Shown here in pieces: positions 1 through 12,232 of a stretch of 64,000 nucleotides of DNA. Under the pieces are notes generated by a model, which did not search any database, was not told the origin of the DNA, and worked only from the letters and a program-made list of their open reading frames with translations. A program made the translations under genes and the position numbers. The DNA lies in contig JAYKYS010000009.1 of NCBI GenBank assembly GCA_036924285.1, positions 806,001-870,000 of the forward strand, in the 5' to 3' direction. Each line of letters begins with the position of its first letter. Within the stretch, counting starts at the first letter, position 1. This DNA is from Asterella californica. Its lineage: Eukaryota; Streptophyta; Marchantiopsida; Marchantiales; Aytoniaceae.

Positions 1-2684
1 CAGTTGCTTCCGCTCGGTCTTTTTAAGGTCCTTCGCCTCCTGAGCTGCAGCTTCTGCTAAAGTCTCACCCTTTCGAAGTAGTCTCTTCTCACTTCGAGTC
101 TCCACTTTGTTTACCAGAATCTCCTTGTCTTCTGGCCAACCATATCCATCGTCCTTCGAAGGAGTGCAAATTTTCAGATCTTCTACCAGTTCGACCATGT
201 TTACTCCTGCGTCTGGTCGTTGTTGGTTGGTAGGTGGTTGAAATCTCACTCCGGTCTTCTGAATTGGTTCATTCGTACAATCCGTGGCTCCATGATCGGG
301 TTTACCACACTTCTCACACAGTGGCATATATCCTACTTGTTTCTTTGGATGAGGACAAGAAGGAGCCCAATGACCATTAGAGCCACAATTAAAACATGAT
401 GTACCAAGAGATGGTGGTGGTTGGTATCCTCCAAGGGCAAACTTTCGTTGAGTAACGTTAGTTGCCATTTGTCGGGGTACAAAACATTGAATGTGTACTG
501 GAGGAATAGGAGTAAATTGTTGGGGTTGAGTGGACACCACAGCACCCTCTTGGGTTTGTACTCCATAGACCCCATCTTCACATTCCACAAAGTAGTTGGG
601 CTCATACACTGGCACCCATTCCACTGAATGTGTATTGTAATATGGTTTGCTGTTAAAACATTCCATGTTGGCATGTCCTGGCTTCCCACAATTAGTACAC
701 CACAAACTCGGACGAGAACTAGTCGGCGACTTACGTCTTTCCGGCGTTCTCACCAACTGCACCTTGAGGTCTTCGAACTTCTTAAGAAGATCATCAAGTG
801 CGTGATCTTTAGGTGGTGGAGTTCTCTTCACCACCGGAGGTCTGGACCTCGTCATTCTTTTCCGCTTCTTACGCTTTTCCTCTTCGTCCGAAGATGAGGA
901 ATCTTCGTCTTTCGATGTTGAGCTTTCATCCGCAGACTCTTCTGAAGATTCTTCCGAAGATGAATATTTTCTATGTTTCCGTTTTAACTTCTTTTTCTTC
1001 TTCTTCTTCTCTTCTTCGCGACTGTTCTTGGACTTTCTGAAATTCTTCTTCTTTCTCGAGTCCGAGGTCTTTTCATGGTCTCTGCTAAGGATATTGGAGG
1101 ATTCGTAATTCTCAGCAGAATCAATGGCTCGCTCTAAGGTTGACGTATCAAACCGTCTGACCAACGTTTGTTGCTTTGAAGGCAACCCCTTCACAAACCA
1201 CTCTACTGCCTGTGCCGGCGTGTAGGCTGGGTGTGTTCCATTGGCAGGTAATCTATCCAAAATTCCGTAAAATCTTTGGACGTAGCTCTTCAAAGACTCT
1301 TTCCTCTTACGTTTAACGCTATTTACTTTATGTAACACATGTCTGTTATAATTCAGTTCCCGAAATCTTTTTAAGAATTCGTTTTTCATTAAGTCCCAAG
1401 TAGATATGATTGCGGGAGTTAGATTGGCATGACTATACCATTTTCCGGCTGCGTGTTTCAACAAGCTGGGAAAAATCCTTGTCCGATCAGGATCATTGTC
1501 TTCTTTGTTCGCATGTGATACCGCTTCAAATTGCTTAACAATAGAATCTGCGTTCTCTCCGTCTCCATCACTATTCGAATCTTCACCACCAAATTTAGGA
1601 TAGTTTTGGCGAGTGAATGGTGGCGTCCCTGACGGTGGTGATACCACTGTCACTGGATGAGGTACTGGAGGAAATGTGCCTGATGGTTGCTGCTTCCGTC
1701 TGTATATTAGTTGTGTTGGCAGAGATGAAGACACCACCAGCTTAGTATTGAACAAATTCTCCGACGGCTGAAGAGTCAGATTTGTAAGAGTGTTTACAAC
1801 AGCGTTACTTGCTCTTGTATCAGGAGGGTTCACTTTGGATGAACGATCTTCGGCCGAATGATCTTCGACTGATTTGCCCTCTTCTTCTTCACGAACTTCG
1901 TCTTGTCTCTTTGGTGAAGATGATGTGGAGGTCCCTTGGCTCTGTAATTTGAAAAGTGATACTCCTGGAGTCCCGTGAGGTCTGAGATTCGGGATTTGAA
2001 GCGCATGTGATCTCAAAGGCAACAATTCTCGAATTAAATCCTCTCCTCTTTGTTTCTTTAGAAGTTCCACAAAGGTTGTGATTTCCGGTCCATGTCTAAC
2101 GATCAATTCTAAGACAGCTTCCGCTCTTGGATTTGGATCTTCTGCAAGAGTAGTCAAAATATTGGATTCTGACTGTGCTGAACCTGAAGATGAAGATGAA
2201 GATGAAGATTGAAATAACTCCACTCTTCGAAGTGAAGGAGTTTCTTCTCTATCTATCTCTTCGTCTTCAGCCAAATAGTCTTGTCCTTCTGCGTCGGTTC
2301 GAACAGGGATTCATGCAAAATTGTGGTCCTTGAAGGAAATGGTAACCATGAGCTGTCTGTGGGTGAACTCTCTCCACTCCTTGTACTCGAACTTGGAGAT
2401 CCGATATCGATCTTCTTCTTCCAGTATTTCTGCTCGTCCTTCTCGTACTGTGTCCGTGGTGAAATAGGTACAGAGCTTCTTTCAAGCGAAGATGAAGTCC
2501 CTTCAGATAAACTTTTTATCTCTTGCCACTTCTGAGCTGCTTGACGTCTTCACTCCTTCGTAGCTTCCTTCTGACGTTGGACTTCTTTCAACAGTTGTTC
2601 GCGGACCAATCTTCTTTTCAGCGCTCGCCTGATTCTTCTCGTCTTCTGATCTTCTTCAGAAGGCGCTCGTACTCTCCCCGACAT
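1..2684 (-). pseudogene. gag polyprotein of Tat-like element T1 (partial, runs off window)
   Basis: Reading the minus strand, an ATG at 2684 opens a gag-like frame. It meets a TGA near 2550 and shifts frame near 2300; it then stays open from about 2310 to position 1. Seen in it: an acidic N-terminal part, a retrotransposon gag core (about 1560-1130, with WDLMKNEFLKRF and a glutamine/arginine-rich tail), a Lys/Glu/Ser-rich spacer (about 1100-830), then three CCHC zinc knuckles: CTNCGKPGHANMEC (about 660-700), CFNCGSNGHWAPSC (about 352-395) and CEKCGKPDHGATDC (about 275-320). Family knowledge: the gag core packages RNA and the knuckles bind it. Element B carries the same three-knuckle layout, so T1 and B belong to one lineage. 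The plus-strand Ser/Arg-rich frames here are shadows. The rest of pol lies left of the window. Confidence 0.8.
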
Positions 2685-2740
2685 ACATGTCGACGGTACA
2701 ACTTACTGAATTCAAGTAAAAGTTAAATCTGTATCTCTGG

Positions 2741-2755
2741 CAGCGGCGCCAAAAG
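2741..2755 (-). other. tRNA primer binding site of T1
   Basis: On the minus strand this reads CTTTTGGCGCCGCTG, next to the LTR end and 57 bases upstream of the gag ATG. Plant Tat/Athila elements have a primer site of the TGGCGCCGTTGCC type (tRNA-Asp class), which this resembles. The bases just upstream (minus strand) contain GTGGGAACGAT, similar to the conserved end of Tat-type LTRs. The tRNA assignment is inferred. Confidence 0.65.
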
Positions 2756-2761
2756 TTTTAA

Positions 2762-5700
2762 TGTTTCTATATGTAACAACCCAGAGAAACACAAAGTATC
2801 GGAAATAGTAAATTAAGGATCGTTCCCACGAAGATACAGTTAACAATTACACAAAATACAGTACTACAACGTCACAATGATAATTCAGATAGTTTTCTGT
2901 TATTCTCACGGAATGGAATAATATCTGGATGAGAGTTAAGTCTGATAAGAAACCAAACCCAAGCAAAACCTGACAAATCGAAAATAAACAACAACAAAAT
3001 AGTTCTTGATCAGGGACCTTTCCAACAATACAAACAAAAGATTGAGAAGACAGTCGTGTGAATGAATGAAGAATATAAAATACTGCTGAAATGTTACTAG
3101 TCTTCTTCTGAAAAGACAGAAGAATACAGATTTCACATCAAGGTTCCAAGGGTAAGCCCCTACTCTTCCTAAGGAGTGTTCTTCCAACTAAATCCTCACT
3201 CTTAAGAATCCCACTTATTTGAAGAAGCCAAACTTAAGATGAAGCCACCATATTCCAAACTCTCCTTACAATTTAACTTATCTCTTCCACTTCACAGTCA
3301 CTGATTTGTTCTCAGATCTTCGTTCAAAAGCTTTTCACGAAGATTACAGTTCAACTTCGGCCGAAGTCTCTTCAAAGTTCCTACACCAAAGTCGCTTCGT
3401 TCAAGTCTAACGACGAAGATCTTCGTTAATCAGAAATTACACATGCGACAACATACATCGAATATTCGGAGGAAAATATCTTCGCCCAAAACATTCACAA
3501 CATCGCTCCGCACTTTGGGAAATGGAAATTAATTAATAAAGAACTGAAAATATGGAAAAGGCACGAGGGTTGTGGATCGCGCTGCTTATATACTCTTCGT
3601 CCTAACCTAACTGTTTTCTAACTGTGCTAACTGTTTAACTTCCTACGAAGGCGAAAGACCTTCGCTACCCTACGATCATCTTCATCTTCAACTGAATCTA
3701 CACTCCTAAGCCTAACTGTGTCCTAAAGTCCTCTAACTGAATTTCCGCGTTCGCTCGTATCTCGCCTATCTCCCTATCTACTTTCTGCCTAAGTCGGGAA
3801 AGGCGCGCTTTCACAGCATCCGGGTTTGTCTTTGCTTGCACTACCTCCGCTTTCAGCGTCCGAAGAAGACCAAGCTCGTCCGCATCCAGTCCCGAAGTCA
3901 CGTACGCAGAAAGAACCAGCATCAACTTCTTCCGAAGGTCTTCGGAGTCAGCTACCTTTGTCTTCAAGCTTTCATTCTCTTTAGTAAGCTCCGCCACTGT
4001 AACCTGGAACTCTTCACGGCTTCGCTGCAAGTCAGCTACTTGGGTCGACAACTCCTTTACGCGGTCGGCGAAGCTCTTCATCGACACTTTCAGTTCTTCA
4101 TCCTTGATCTTTACCGAAGACTGAAGTTCACCGTTCTGCCGCCAAAGATCCTCCATCTCCTACTCTGTCTCTAATCTCAACTTCGTCGCGTTCCGGACTT
4201 CTTCGCGAAGATTGTTCTTCTCCTGTTGCCAAGTACCTCGACTAAAGTGTAACTCCGCTAACATCTCTGAGAATGACACCTTCCTCTTCACTTCTCTCTC
4301 GTAGTCCTCCTTATTATCTTCAAGAAGTCGGAGGACTAGGACGACCACCTCTTCGCCATAAAGCATTGCCTTCCTGAACATGTCCACATTACCTAAGGCA
4401 GACTCCTCCGAAGTATCTTCGTCACAGACAACAACACCTTCCATCTTCGCTCCCGAGCTGCTCAGGTCCACCGTCTCCCTCTTTGTCCTCTTACTTTCTT
4501 CCGCGCCTTTGGCTTGTCCATGGGCGAAGTCGGAAGAGTCTTCTTCTTCTTACTGCGCCTCCTCTCTTCGCCATCGGTCGCAGTCTGTACGTTCGCTGCC
4601 TTCTGTGTCTCTTGAGGTTCTTCGGCTTGTGCCTTCGACGAAGATTCTAATTGCTGAACCTCTTCGGCAAGTGCTCCTTCGGCTTCATGAACGGGCGAGA
4701 GATAGTCACCTTCTTGCTCTTCATCTTCGCCGAAGCCCAACTGCTTGGCTTCGCTCTCCGATAACCACCCCATGCCAAAGTAAAATATATTGACAAAGCC
4801 TCCCATGTAAACGTAATCCTGCTTCTTCCACAGGCGCTGGACTTCGTCATGGAATATCTTCATCCAGTAAGCTCGTCTTCCGGCGAAGAGGTTTTCGAAG
4901 AAGCATACCTTCCAAGTGGTCAGGTAAGTCGTTCTTCGGAGGCTCAGGATCAACATGACGGCCTCCGCGATCTTCCTCTTCACTGGATCACGATACTCGG
5001 TCAACTTGTATACATTCGTCAGATGCATCGGATGCTCGAAGAGTTCCCCGTAGTTCTGGTCCTCCTTGACCAAACTCTTCATCGAGACGTTGTCAAAGAG
5101 CAAGTCGCCATTCGTCCCTGCCTCGTCAAACAGGACCTTCTCCCAGTTCTCAACGGTCCAGTTAACGGATCGCGCAAAGCCTTCTTCGCCATCGTGGTCT
5201 TCACACATCCGTATCTGGCTGATGAACTTTGCTGACACCTTAGTCCAACCTCCCAGGGTTAGGAAACTGAGACCTAACTCCTTCAGCTTCGGTCGAAGGC
5301 GCACTAACTCCTCTTGGTCTAGCTCGAAAGCTCTAATCCTCGGTAACTTCGTCGCGATAGACATTGTGATCAGACGAAGGTTACTAGACTGGCTGTGAGG
5401 TAAACTTCGTCTAAATTGCTAGTCTTCGCTCAAGTTGACCTTTGCCCAAACTGATTGCCTTCGTCCAAATTCTCTATCTTCGTCTAAACTTATCGTCCGC
5501 AATTGGAGAGCAGCTGAGCGCTAAGAGTGAATTTGAGAAATGAGCCGATTTCCTAGTATATAGCTCGGTTCAAGCTCTCACACGTGCCGAAGCCGCCTTT
5601 GATTGCTTGTCCCCGACCTGACAAGGGCATGTGCAATGCTGTCTTCGCCCACGCCACTTATCGTTCCTGTCCCTTCTTGGATAGGTAGCTCGTCTTTACT

Positions 5701-5935
5701 CGGACTACTTTTCGACTGTGAGTTTTCCGGACTATTCGTGAAGAGAGTGTACTGACGATCTGCATTCTCGAAGTCTCTCTTCTTAGATCTTTCCTGTGAA
5801 GGTCTTCTTCCGAAGGTTATTGTCTTCTTCCGAAGACTCTTCTTAAGAAGTCTCTTCTTCACTAAAACTAAGCTATTCTTCTTTTATCTTCATTATTTCT
5901 TCTACAAACTTCTACATTTCAATCTTCTTCTATCA
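2762..5935 (-). repeat. Probable long LTR of T1, carrying an open reading frame
   Basis: The plus-strand left end is TGTTTCTATATG right after the primer site, and the right end is TTCTTCTATCA at 5935, where an unrelated element (F) begins. This gives TG...CA ends and a length near 3.2 kb. The minus-strand order is: about 570 bases without a frame (5935-5365, presumably U3), a broken protein-coding frame (5364-3698), then about 930 bases to the LTR end. No second LTR copy is in the window, so the right boundary is inferred from the change of sequence type. The stretch is rich in CTTCG/CGAAG in both coding and non-coding parts. The alternative is that the coding part is an extra internal frame of a tandem neighbour and the true LTR is only 2762-3697. 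Confidence 0.5.
3698..5364 (-). pseudogene. LTR-borne coiled-coil protein of T1 (broken in three)
   Basis: Three consecutive minus-strand pieces form one protein: 5364-4462 (300 residues), a frame change at about 4465, 4471-4160, an in-frame TAG at 4160, then 4156-3698 (152 residues). The N-terminal 230 residues are helical and aromatic-rich (LKELGLSFLTLGGW near residue 28; FVNIFYFGMGWL near residue 195). An acidic stretch and a lysine-rich nuclear-signal-like segment (RRRSKKKKTLPTSP) follow, and the end is a long coiled coil (LREEVRNATKLRLETE, KELSTQVADLQRSREE). I do not recognise a named family. The N-terminal part recalls the 'putative gypsy-type transposon' or plant-mobile-domain proteins. 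Element B has a protein of the same design in the same place, upstream of the primer site. Function unknown. Confidence 0.6.
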
Positions 5936-6059
5936 AAAATTGAAAAAGTGGGCTTTACATGGAATTATGCTTAACTTGTCAGATGTATTCAAACATCCAA
6001 CATCGAGACGGATTACTCCAACTTACTCCTTGACGATTCACTTCAAGTGGGTTGTAAAC
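5936..6059. other. Unassigned spacer between T1 LTR and fragment F
   Basis: No gene or RNA signal seen. It marks the outer edge of the T1 LTR. Confidence 0.3.
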
Positions 6060-7100
6060 TTGGTCATTATGCCAGTTGGTTTTTTGATGGATGAGGTATT
6101 TGGTGCTTGCTCGGGAGGATTTGTCGAACCAGGTTGAAGGACGGGCGCTTCAGATAAAGTCGAAAGAATTGGTCAATTTTTTTGGATGAGGTTGTTTGCA
6201 GATACGGATGCATGAAGAAGATTACTGCAGATAGAGAAGAGCAATCAGGTACTAAGATATCTCTCAATTTTGCATAATTCATCTTTGTACAACCCTTCAA
6301 TGAATAGTTCATCCTCTTTCCATGTGTGTGCAACAATGTAGAACTCTACACCCACGTCTCAACGTCATCGATCATCTCTTCCTCTCCATTGTACCTAGCT
6401 TGCGATAGCATGTCTGTCATTTGATTATCCTTCTCAACGATATGCTTAAACTCCAGATTCAACGATTTGATATATACAATCCATCATAACACTATAATAT
6501 ATGGAGTCATGCAATTTACGATAATCATCTCCAATAACCACAAGGACTATGTTTCAACCATTATCGATGTCCTAATCAAGTATACCTTCTCGACCTTCAT
6601 GATTGAAATGATCCTCTGCATTTCTCTCTTCACTTGCGGATACGAACGTTGATGAGTACTCAACACATCTGTCATCCTCAACATCATCCTGTCCTACTGT
6701 CCATCCTATTATAACTGGATTTGTATCCACCGTAAGAATCACCGATCTATTACACTTGTAGTCGATCCTTCTCAAAACAGAAAGAGATGACAATAATGAC
6801 TTCAGTTTTTGCACTGTTTTTGTATGCTCCTCCGCCCATCTAAACCTGTGACCCTTACTCAACAACCCATATAATAGATCCGTCACATGTGCATAGTGAG
6901 GAATCCAAATGTTATAAACCACATACGTATCCAAAAATCTTCAAACTTCTATCAAGGAGTTGCAAACCTCCTTCATCCTCCCAATAACATCTCCTTTGCT
7001 CAGATCTAGCTTATGACCAAACGAACCACAAAGATGACCCATGATCAAAACTTCTCGAACTCCAATGTGGACTTCACATCTGATAACTGAGATGAACTCC
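6060..7100 (-). pseudogene. Fragment F: RT connection and RNase H remnant of a gypsy-type element
   Basis: The minus strand has the RT thumb/connection and RNase H start: MKEVCNSLIEV near 6960, IPHYAHVTDLLYGLLSKG at about 6900, FRWAEEHTKTVQKLKSLL, then RSVILTVDTNPVIIGWTVGQ near 6740 (first RNase H aspartate in VDT). After frame changes near 6660 it continues with EKDNQMTDMLSQARYNG (end of RNase H) near 6400, and a further coding-like stretch to about 6070. Frameshifts and stops make it a dead relic. It is a different lineage from D to its right because both carry their own RNase H. No LTR of F was found. Confidence 0.6.
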
Positions 7101-7319
7101 TCAAGTCGAGATAAGATCTTGTTACAATCGACGACGGATCACCGACAGCCCCTCAGATCTAAAGCTTTGTCCTTTTAGTCCTCTCTACATCTCAAGCCAA
7201 CTACGTGATATACACCTTCATGGATGCAAGGATCAGAAGGCCGAGTGCTACATCACCCCATCCTTAGTCGCTTGTCTGCAATCCATACCATGCAAAGATC
7301 TAATTGACTATCTTTGCTA

Positions 7320-7606
7320 TATACATCGAGGACAAACCCACCGTCCAACAAGAATGACAATGAGAGATGGAGTCAAACACGACATGTGCCGACCTCTCGA
7401 CCAACCATCAAACCATCACACACCAATATACGGACTGCTCCACCAGCAGACCCACACAACATACACCTCAAGCCCATGCGTACAACTGCTAAGCTAGGGT
7501 CAATAGTACCATCGATGTTGGGAAGATGACATGGTGCGTAATTACACATATGGTCTTTCCAAACAACACCATCACGGCATGAGTACTCCAGAAGGTAACA
7601 CCTCAC
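7320..7606 (-). pseudogene. PHD-finger-like tail after the integrase of element D (decayed)
   Basis: Minus-strand frame 7606-7373 contains CMLCGS (about 7466-7450), then ILVCDG (about 7432-7415). After a stop and frame change, GRWVCPRC lies at about 7350-7325. The spacing and the LVCDG and WVCPRC signatures match a PHD zinc finger (Cys4-His-Cys3). The middle cysteine/tryptophan/histidine positions are altered, so it could not fold now. PHD fingers read histone tails. In an LTR element such a module would play the targeting role that the chromodomain plays in element A. The assignment rests on motif spacing only. Confidence 0.4.
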
Positions 7607-9893
7607 GCACTCGTAGAATAGTACGTCATGCGATCATATCCAACGTCGTCGGTGCAGTCTGCTGCAGATAGATATAATCGCCAGGATGAAACATACGAAT
7701 CGATGACCGATAACCTCCTCCTCGAATAGTCGCATATCGCAACATGTCTCTATGCTGAGCAATCGCTAGGTTCTCAAAAGTCATAGACATAACTCTCTGA
7801 AATGTCTCTACTCATTGAGAACATGCTCTCACACCTCATATCCGGCTCATCAAGGTTCAGCACCTCAGCAGAATCATGACGAATGACCGAAGATAGATCT
7901 AGATCTCGATCATACAATAGAAAATACGGTGAGAAGGAAACCAAAGACGCTTGTCGGCTAAACCGGTAGTCCATAGCCAACCATGGTAATTGCACATCCC
8001 AATCTCCCAAGAGGTCCTTCTGCAAGCCATACTTACGCAATCCTCTCTTCACCGTCTGAACTATCCTCTTTGTCAAACCACCCGTCAAGATGATCTCGAG
8101 ATGTAGTCTAGTGATCAATCAACGCTTGATCACACAAGACCTAAAACTCATCAAGAAACTCTGTACCTTGGTCTGTCAGCACTTCAGCTGGTGCTCCAAA
8201 ATGACTCAGCACTCGATCTAAGAATACATACGCTATCACTTTACTTGTCTTGTCCGGTAATGCCACCAACTCAAACCACTTGGAGAAGTGCTCCATTATC
8301 ACCAACACATATCGGTGGTGACGTACAGTCAACGATAAAGGTCTCGTAAAATCCAAATTCCAACGGTAACCCAACTCCATAATCGGTAAGGGGTATAACT
8401 GTGGAGTAGGAGAATTAAACGATGCTCGTACTTGATCAAAAACCACACATCGTGCGACAAACTGATGCACATCGATGTGCATACCACGCCACCAATATTG
8501 TCTTTGGAGTAAGCTATGTGTACGCTTCACTCCAAAATGTCTCAACTCCTCATGAGCATGTCGTACTAACTTTACCCTCCGGGATGGATGTGGTACTATC
8601 CGTACTCTCTCATCATCTCACACTCGAAGTACATGTCGTCCTTCTTGTCGAAATCTCTTCGCTCGTTGAAGGACACGATCTCGCTCCTTGACACTTATGG
8701 TGTCTATCCCACGTCAGTACGTAGATACTCCATTACGATCACATCGTAGTGGATATCTCGTTGGTCTTTTTCACCATCTTCATCCTCAGGATCTGGAGAC
8801 TCATCATCTAGTCTCTGATTAGAGAAAGATATGACATGGTCCTCCATACTAGAGTTCATGACCAACACACAAAGAAAGGTAGATGCATTCCACCCTGGCA
8901 CTATCTCCTCGTCAACCTCGTCATGTCATCGAGCCTCATTTTGATCCTGCTGATTCGTGCATGGGTTGCGACTCAACCCATCTGTATCTAAGTTTGCAAC
9001 TCTAGGTCTATGCACTACCTGAAAGTCATACTCTTGTAAGATCATAGTCCATCGTGCAAGCTTCCTTGTAAGCTTGTCGGACTTCATCAACCACTTGAGC
9101 GCCTGGTGATCAATGATGAGAGTAAAAGAGTTCTCAAACAGATAACATCAGAAGTGTGCAACAGACCACACTGCAGCTAAACACCCCCTCTCGTATGAAC
9201 TGTATCTCGCCTCCGTCGAATTGTTGGAGCGACTGACATATGCCATCACAAACTTCTTTTTCTCATCATCATGCTGAGTCACAATGCTCCAAGTCTCAAC
9301 ATACTCTAATCAGTGTGCAGTTGGAAGGGACGCTTCGTAACGGGTCTCCTCAAGATGAGAGCAGATGTCAACTTATCCTTAAGCTTTACAAAAGCTCGCT
9401 CTTGCTCATCTCACCACTGGCACTCCTGGTCCACCTTCATCAGCTTGGTCAACGGCTTCGCAATTGCACTAAACCCCTTCACGTATCGACTATAGAAGTT
9501 CATCAAACCAAATGTTCGAACTCGACTCATATCTGTGACACGTGAGATACGTGCAGTAGCTTCAACCTTCGTCTGTTGAACATCCAAACCACCTGGATAG
9601 ATGGTGTGGCCTAGATACTCTACCAACTCTTGAAAGAACTTACACTTCCTAGGGTGTAACTTCAACCCATGAGCTCTAAACCGCTCGAACACATCCCGTA
9701 AGTGTCTCTCGTGCTCTTCCATGGTAGCACTATAGACTAATATGCCGTCAATATAACATCTGACAAAATCCAATCTTGCTAGGATCCTGTCCATCACCCT
9801 TTGGAACTCAAGGGGCGTTCTTCAACCCACATTGTAAGAACCACCACTGATACAAACAATCTTCGTCTGTAGGACACGTCGAAAGATTGACGT
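7607..9893 (-). pseudogene. Element D pol: RT (partial), RNase H, integrase
   Basis: In minus-strand order: RT palm end and thumb (9893-9411, with PLEFQRVMDRILARLDF, FVRCYIDGILVYS in place of YxDD, and LVEYLGHTIYPGG), RNase H (about 9240-8930, with FTLIIDHQALKWLMKS and the tail DGLSRNPC), integrase zinc part (8545 onward, HFGVKRTHSLLQRQYWW then CVVFDQV), and integrase core (LDFTRPL, VLTDQGTEF, then GGLTKRIVQTVKRGLRKYG near 8075). Between the pre-RT segment (left end at 11246) and 9893 the RT fingers and most of the palm are missing. Multiple frame changes. The YIDG replacement of the catalytic second aspartate and the frameshifts show it is inactive. Confidence 0.75.
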
Positions 9894-11245
9894 TGTCGCG
9901 TCATTTGGCAGCTACATGCTTGACTTCTACTCCGACGCTTAAGTTTGGTAGTTCTAGAAGTTAGCTCATATTACTTCTAGTCCTTTATGTATATGTTTGA
10001 CACCTTTGCATACGGTGTTAACACTATTTTGAGTCCTAGTAGGCTGATAGTATGTTAGTTATCTTGTTCAAGCATTTGTGCGCTTGTGCAGGTGACTTCT
10101 TACTTGTCTATGACGTTCAATGTACATAACTTAGGATTTCCATGCTGATAGGGGTTTGAGCTCATGGGTTGTACTTACTTGTCGCCCATGCACGCTTTCT
10201 AGCTAATTTAGGTTATTTTTCGAGGCTATGTGTCATTTTAGATAGTTTAAGTTTTACGCTGGCACTCTAGGCGGCTTGACGTGGTAGCTTATGAGTGTAG
10301 ATAAGTTACCAGGTAGTTTAAGGCACAAAAGGACAGTCAAGTGGAGCTATGAACTCCCATTGGTCCATTTTTGTCTTTTGTAAAACTCTAAGTTTAGAAA
10401 TAGAGCTCTAGAGGAGAGTTCGAGCAATTGGTGAGGTAACTTCGAAATCTGAGAACATAGGAAGAGAGAGCTCGTCGTGCCAAGCACTGTCAGTGAAATT
10501 TTTGCTCGATTTGGATCAATAAACAAAGAGTTATGCCCAATTGAAGTTCGGATTGTGCCAAAACTGCATCACTTTTGTTGATTTTGGGGTTTTCGGTGCC
10601 AATTGCAGCAGAATTGAGGAAATCACTTCAAAACTTCGTGGTTGCGTTCACTGTCAGGAGGGCTACGATTGTCCAAAATGTTTCGAATCATTTGAGTGAT
10701 TGAGTAATTCAGGGCGGCCGCTGAAGTAGAGGGGGTCTGAAAAACTCTTAATCTAGAGCAGCGACTTCAGAAGAGGAGATCTAGAGTTCTGTGTACATTC
10801 AGGAGTCCCAACTTCACAGGGATGTTCAGCATCCTGTAGACTTCAAATACTGTGAGAATATTTGAAATTCATCGAGCCAATTCTCTGTTCTAGGTCAGAA
10901 TAGCTGTCTAGGTACCAGAAATTGCCATAATTCTCTTACTCAGAACTTTTCTGTCAACATCTCGGTGCTAGAATTCAATCTCAGGCTGAAACTTCGTGTG
11001 TGTGTTCAGTAGTGCCTCATTTACATGTAGGGGAAGTTTAGAAGTCTAAACCTTCATAGTTTTCCTCCTTTTGAGTGCCAAAGTTCACCGTCTAAACCTA
11101 TTACTACTAGTGAGACCTAGATTTCGCTTTTTGAGCATATTAGAGGATCCTACACTCCTGTTATGACCTGAAAGCCAACCTCTTGAGTAAACAACCACAG
11201 CCAGAAGCCCGGCGCTTTCCTAGGTAGACGGATCACACTCTGACA
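9894..11245 (+). repeat. Solo LTR E1 (family E) inside D
   Basis: A 1352-bp TG...CA unit (TGTCGCGTC...CTCTGACA) flanked on both sides by ACGT (9890-9893 and 11246-11249). It matches 12233-13624 over its whole length. Removing it and one ACGT rejoins the D reading frame (LASDT followed by SIFRR). So it is a solo LTR, left by recombination between the two LTRs of a full element. An AATAAA at about 10518 on the plus strand hints at plus orientation. No open frame of interest. Confidence 0.8.
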
Positions 11246-12232
11246 ACGTGTCACTAGCCAAATCGATCTGTATACCTGGTCCCTTCAAGGTACCCAAATC
11301 CTTCACACTGAAGGTAAAACAATTCCTGTAGCTCTTCAGGAATCTTTGAACTCTTCTTCTCTCCTCTCTTATAAGCTTGGGTCCAATCTCCGGCTCTCAA
11401 GTATCCTCTGTCACCACGCTAGAGGTAGAAAATGAAATCGTTGACTGCTTGCAGCCTCTAGAGCAGTTTCCTTCTGCTCTCCACTAACAACCTTCACCTC
11501 CACTGTGCAAAGAACTCCTGCAGTCTTAGTTGCAACCTCCACACTCTCTTCTACGACATCTCATGATGTCCAAGGATGACAAACTTCATACGCCTCGTCC
11601 CCAACCTTTACCTCCACCAATCCGGTAGGCAAAGAGCTCAGAAGTGTCTGAGCAGTAACACCCGTCTATCGCATCTGATGCTGCTCAGCCAATCTAAGAT
11701 TAACAATCCACGTCAAGCAGTTCAAGTCCATTGCTTGATCCAACACCTGATGACGTGAAGTCTTCGATACCGAAGCTACCGCCGTCGTTCCCGTAGCGAA
11801 ACTCATCACTCACTCTCTCTCATCGGCATTGAGCTCCATCAATTGTTGTGACCGAGCATCCCACACAAGCTCAGGTCCTCCATCTCTGTAAACATGTGAC
11901 GCTGGAAAGCTCACCAAAGTGGGCAACGTTGTCATGGATCGTCCCACTAGGTTCATCACTGTCATGGGTGATCTATCGACAACTCTCACTACTTGAGATC
12001 ATTGCCCTGCATCTAAGATGCCCTCAATTGTGAGTTGCGCTGGTAGTCTCACTACATTGTGTGCGCGCTTGAGCACCTCTCTCGATAACAAATTCATCCA
12101 TCACAACTGTGGACAATGTGCATGAGATCCCACTCTTGTTGCATCTAACAACAATGCCGATCCAATCCATGACCGCACATGGTGCACACTCATCATCATC
12201 TGTGTATGAGCATCACCCAACAAAAGAACGTT
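11246..12232 (-). pseudogene. Element D, segment between protease and RT
   Basis: The piece of D between solo LTRs E1 and E2. Its left end on the minus strand reads FTFSVKDLGTLKGPG..IDLASDT, typical of the stretch just before the RT domain in Ty3/gypsy pol. Its right part reads LLLGDAHTQMMMSVHHVRSW. It is crossed by stops and frame changes. Plus-strand frames at 11576-11758 and 11848-12033 are shadows. Confidence 0.55.

Noticed and set aside
628..1040. Plus-strand Ser/Arg-rich frames
   Set aside because: Shadows of the Lys/Glu/Ser-rich spacer of T1 gag on the minus strand.
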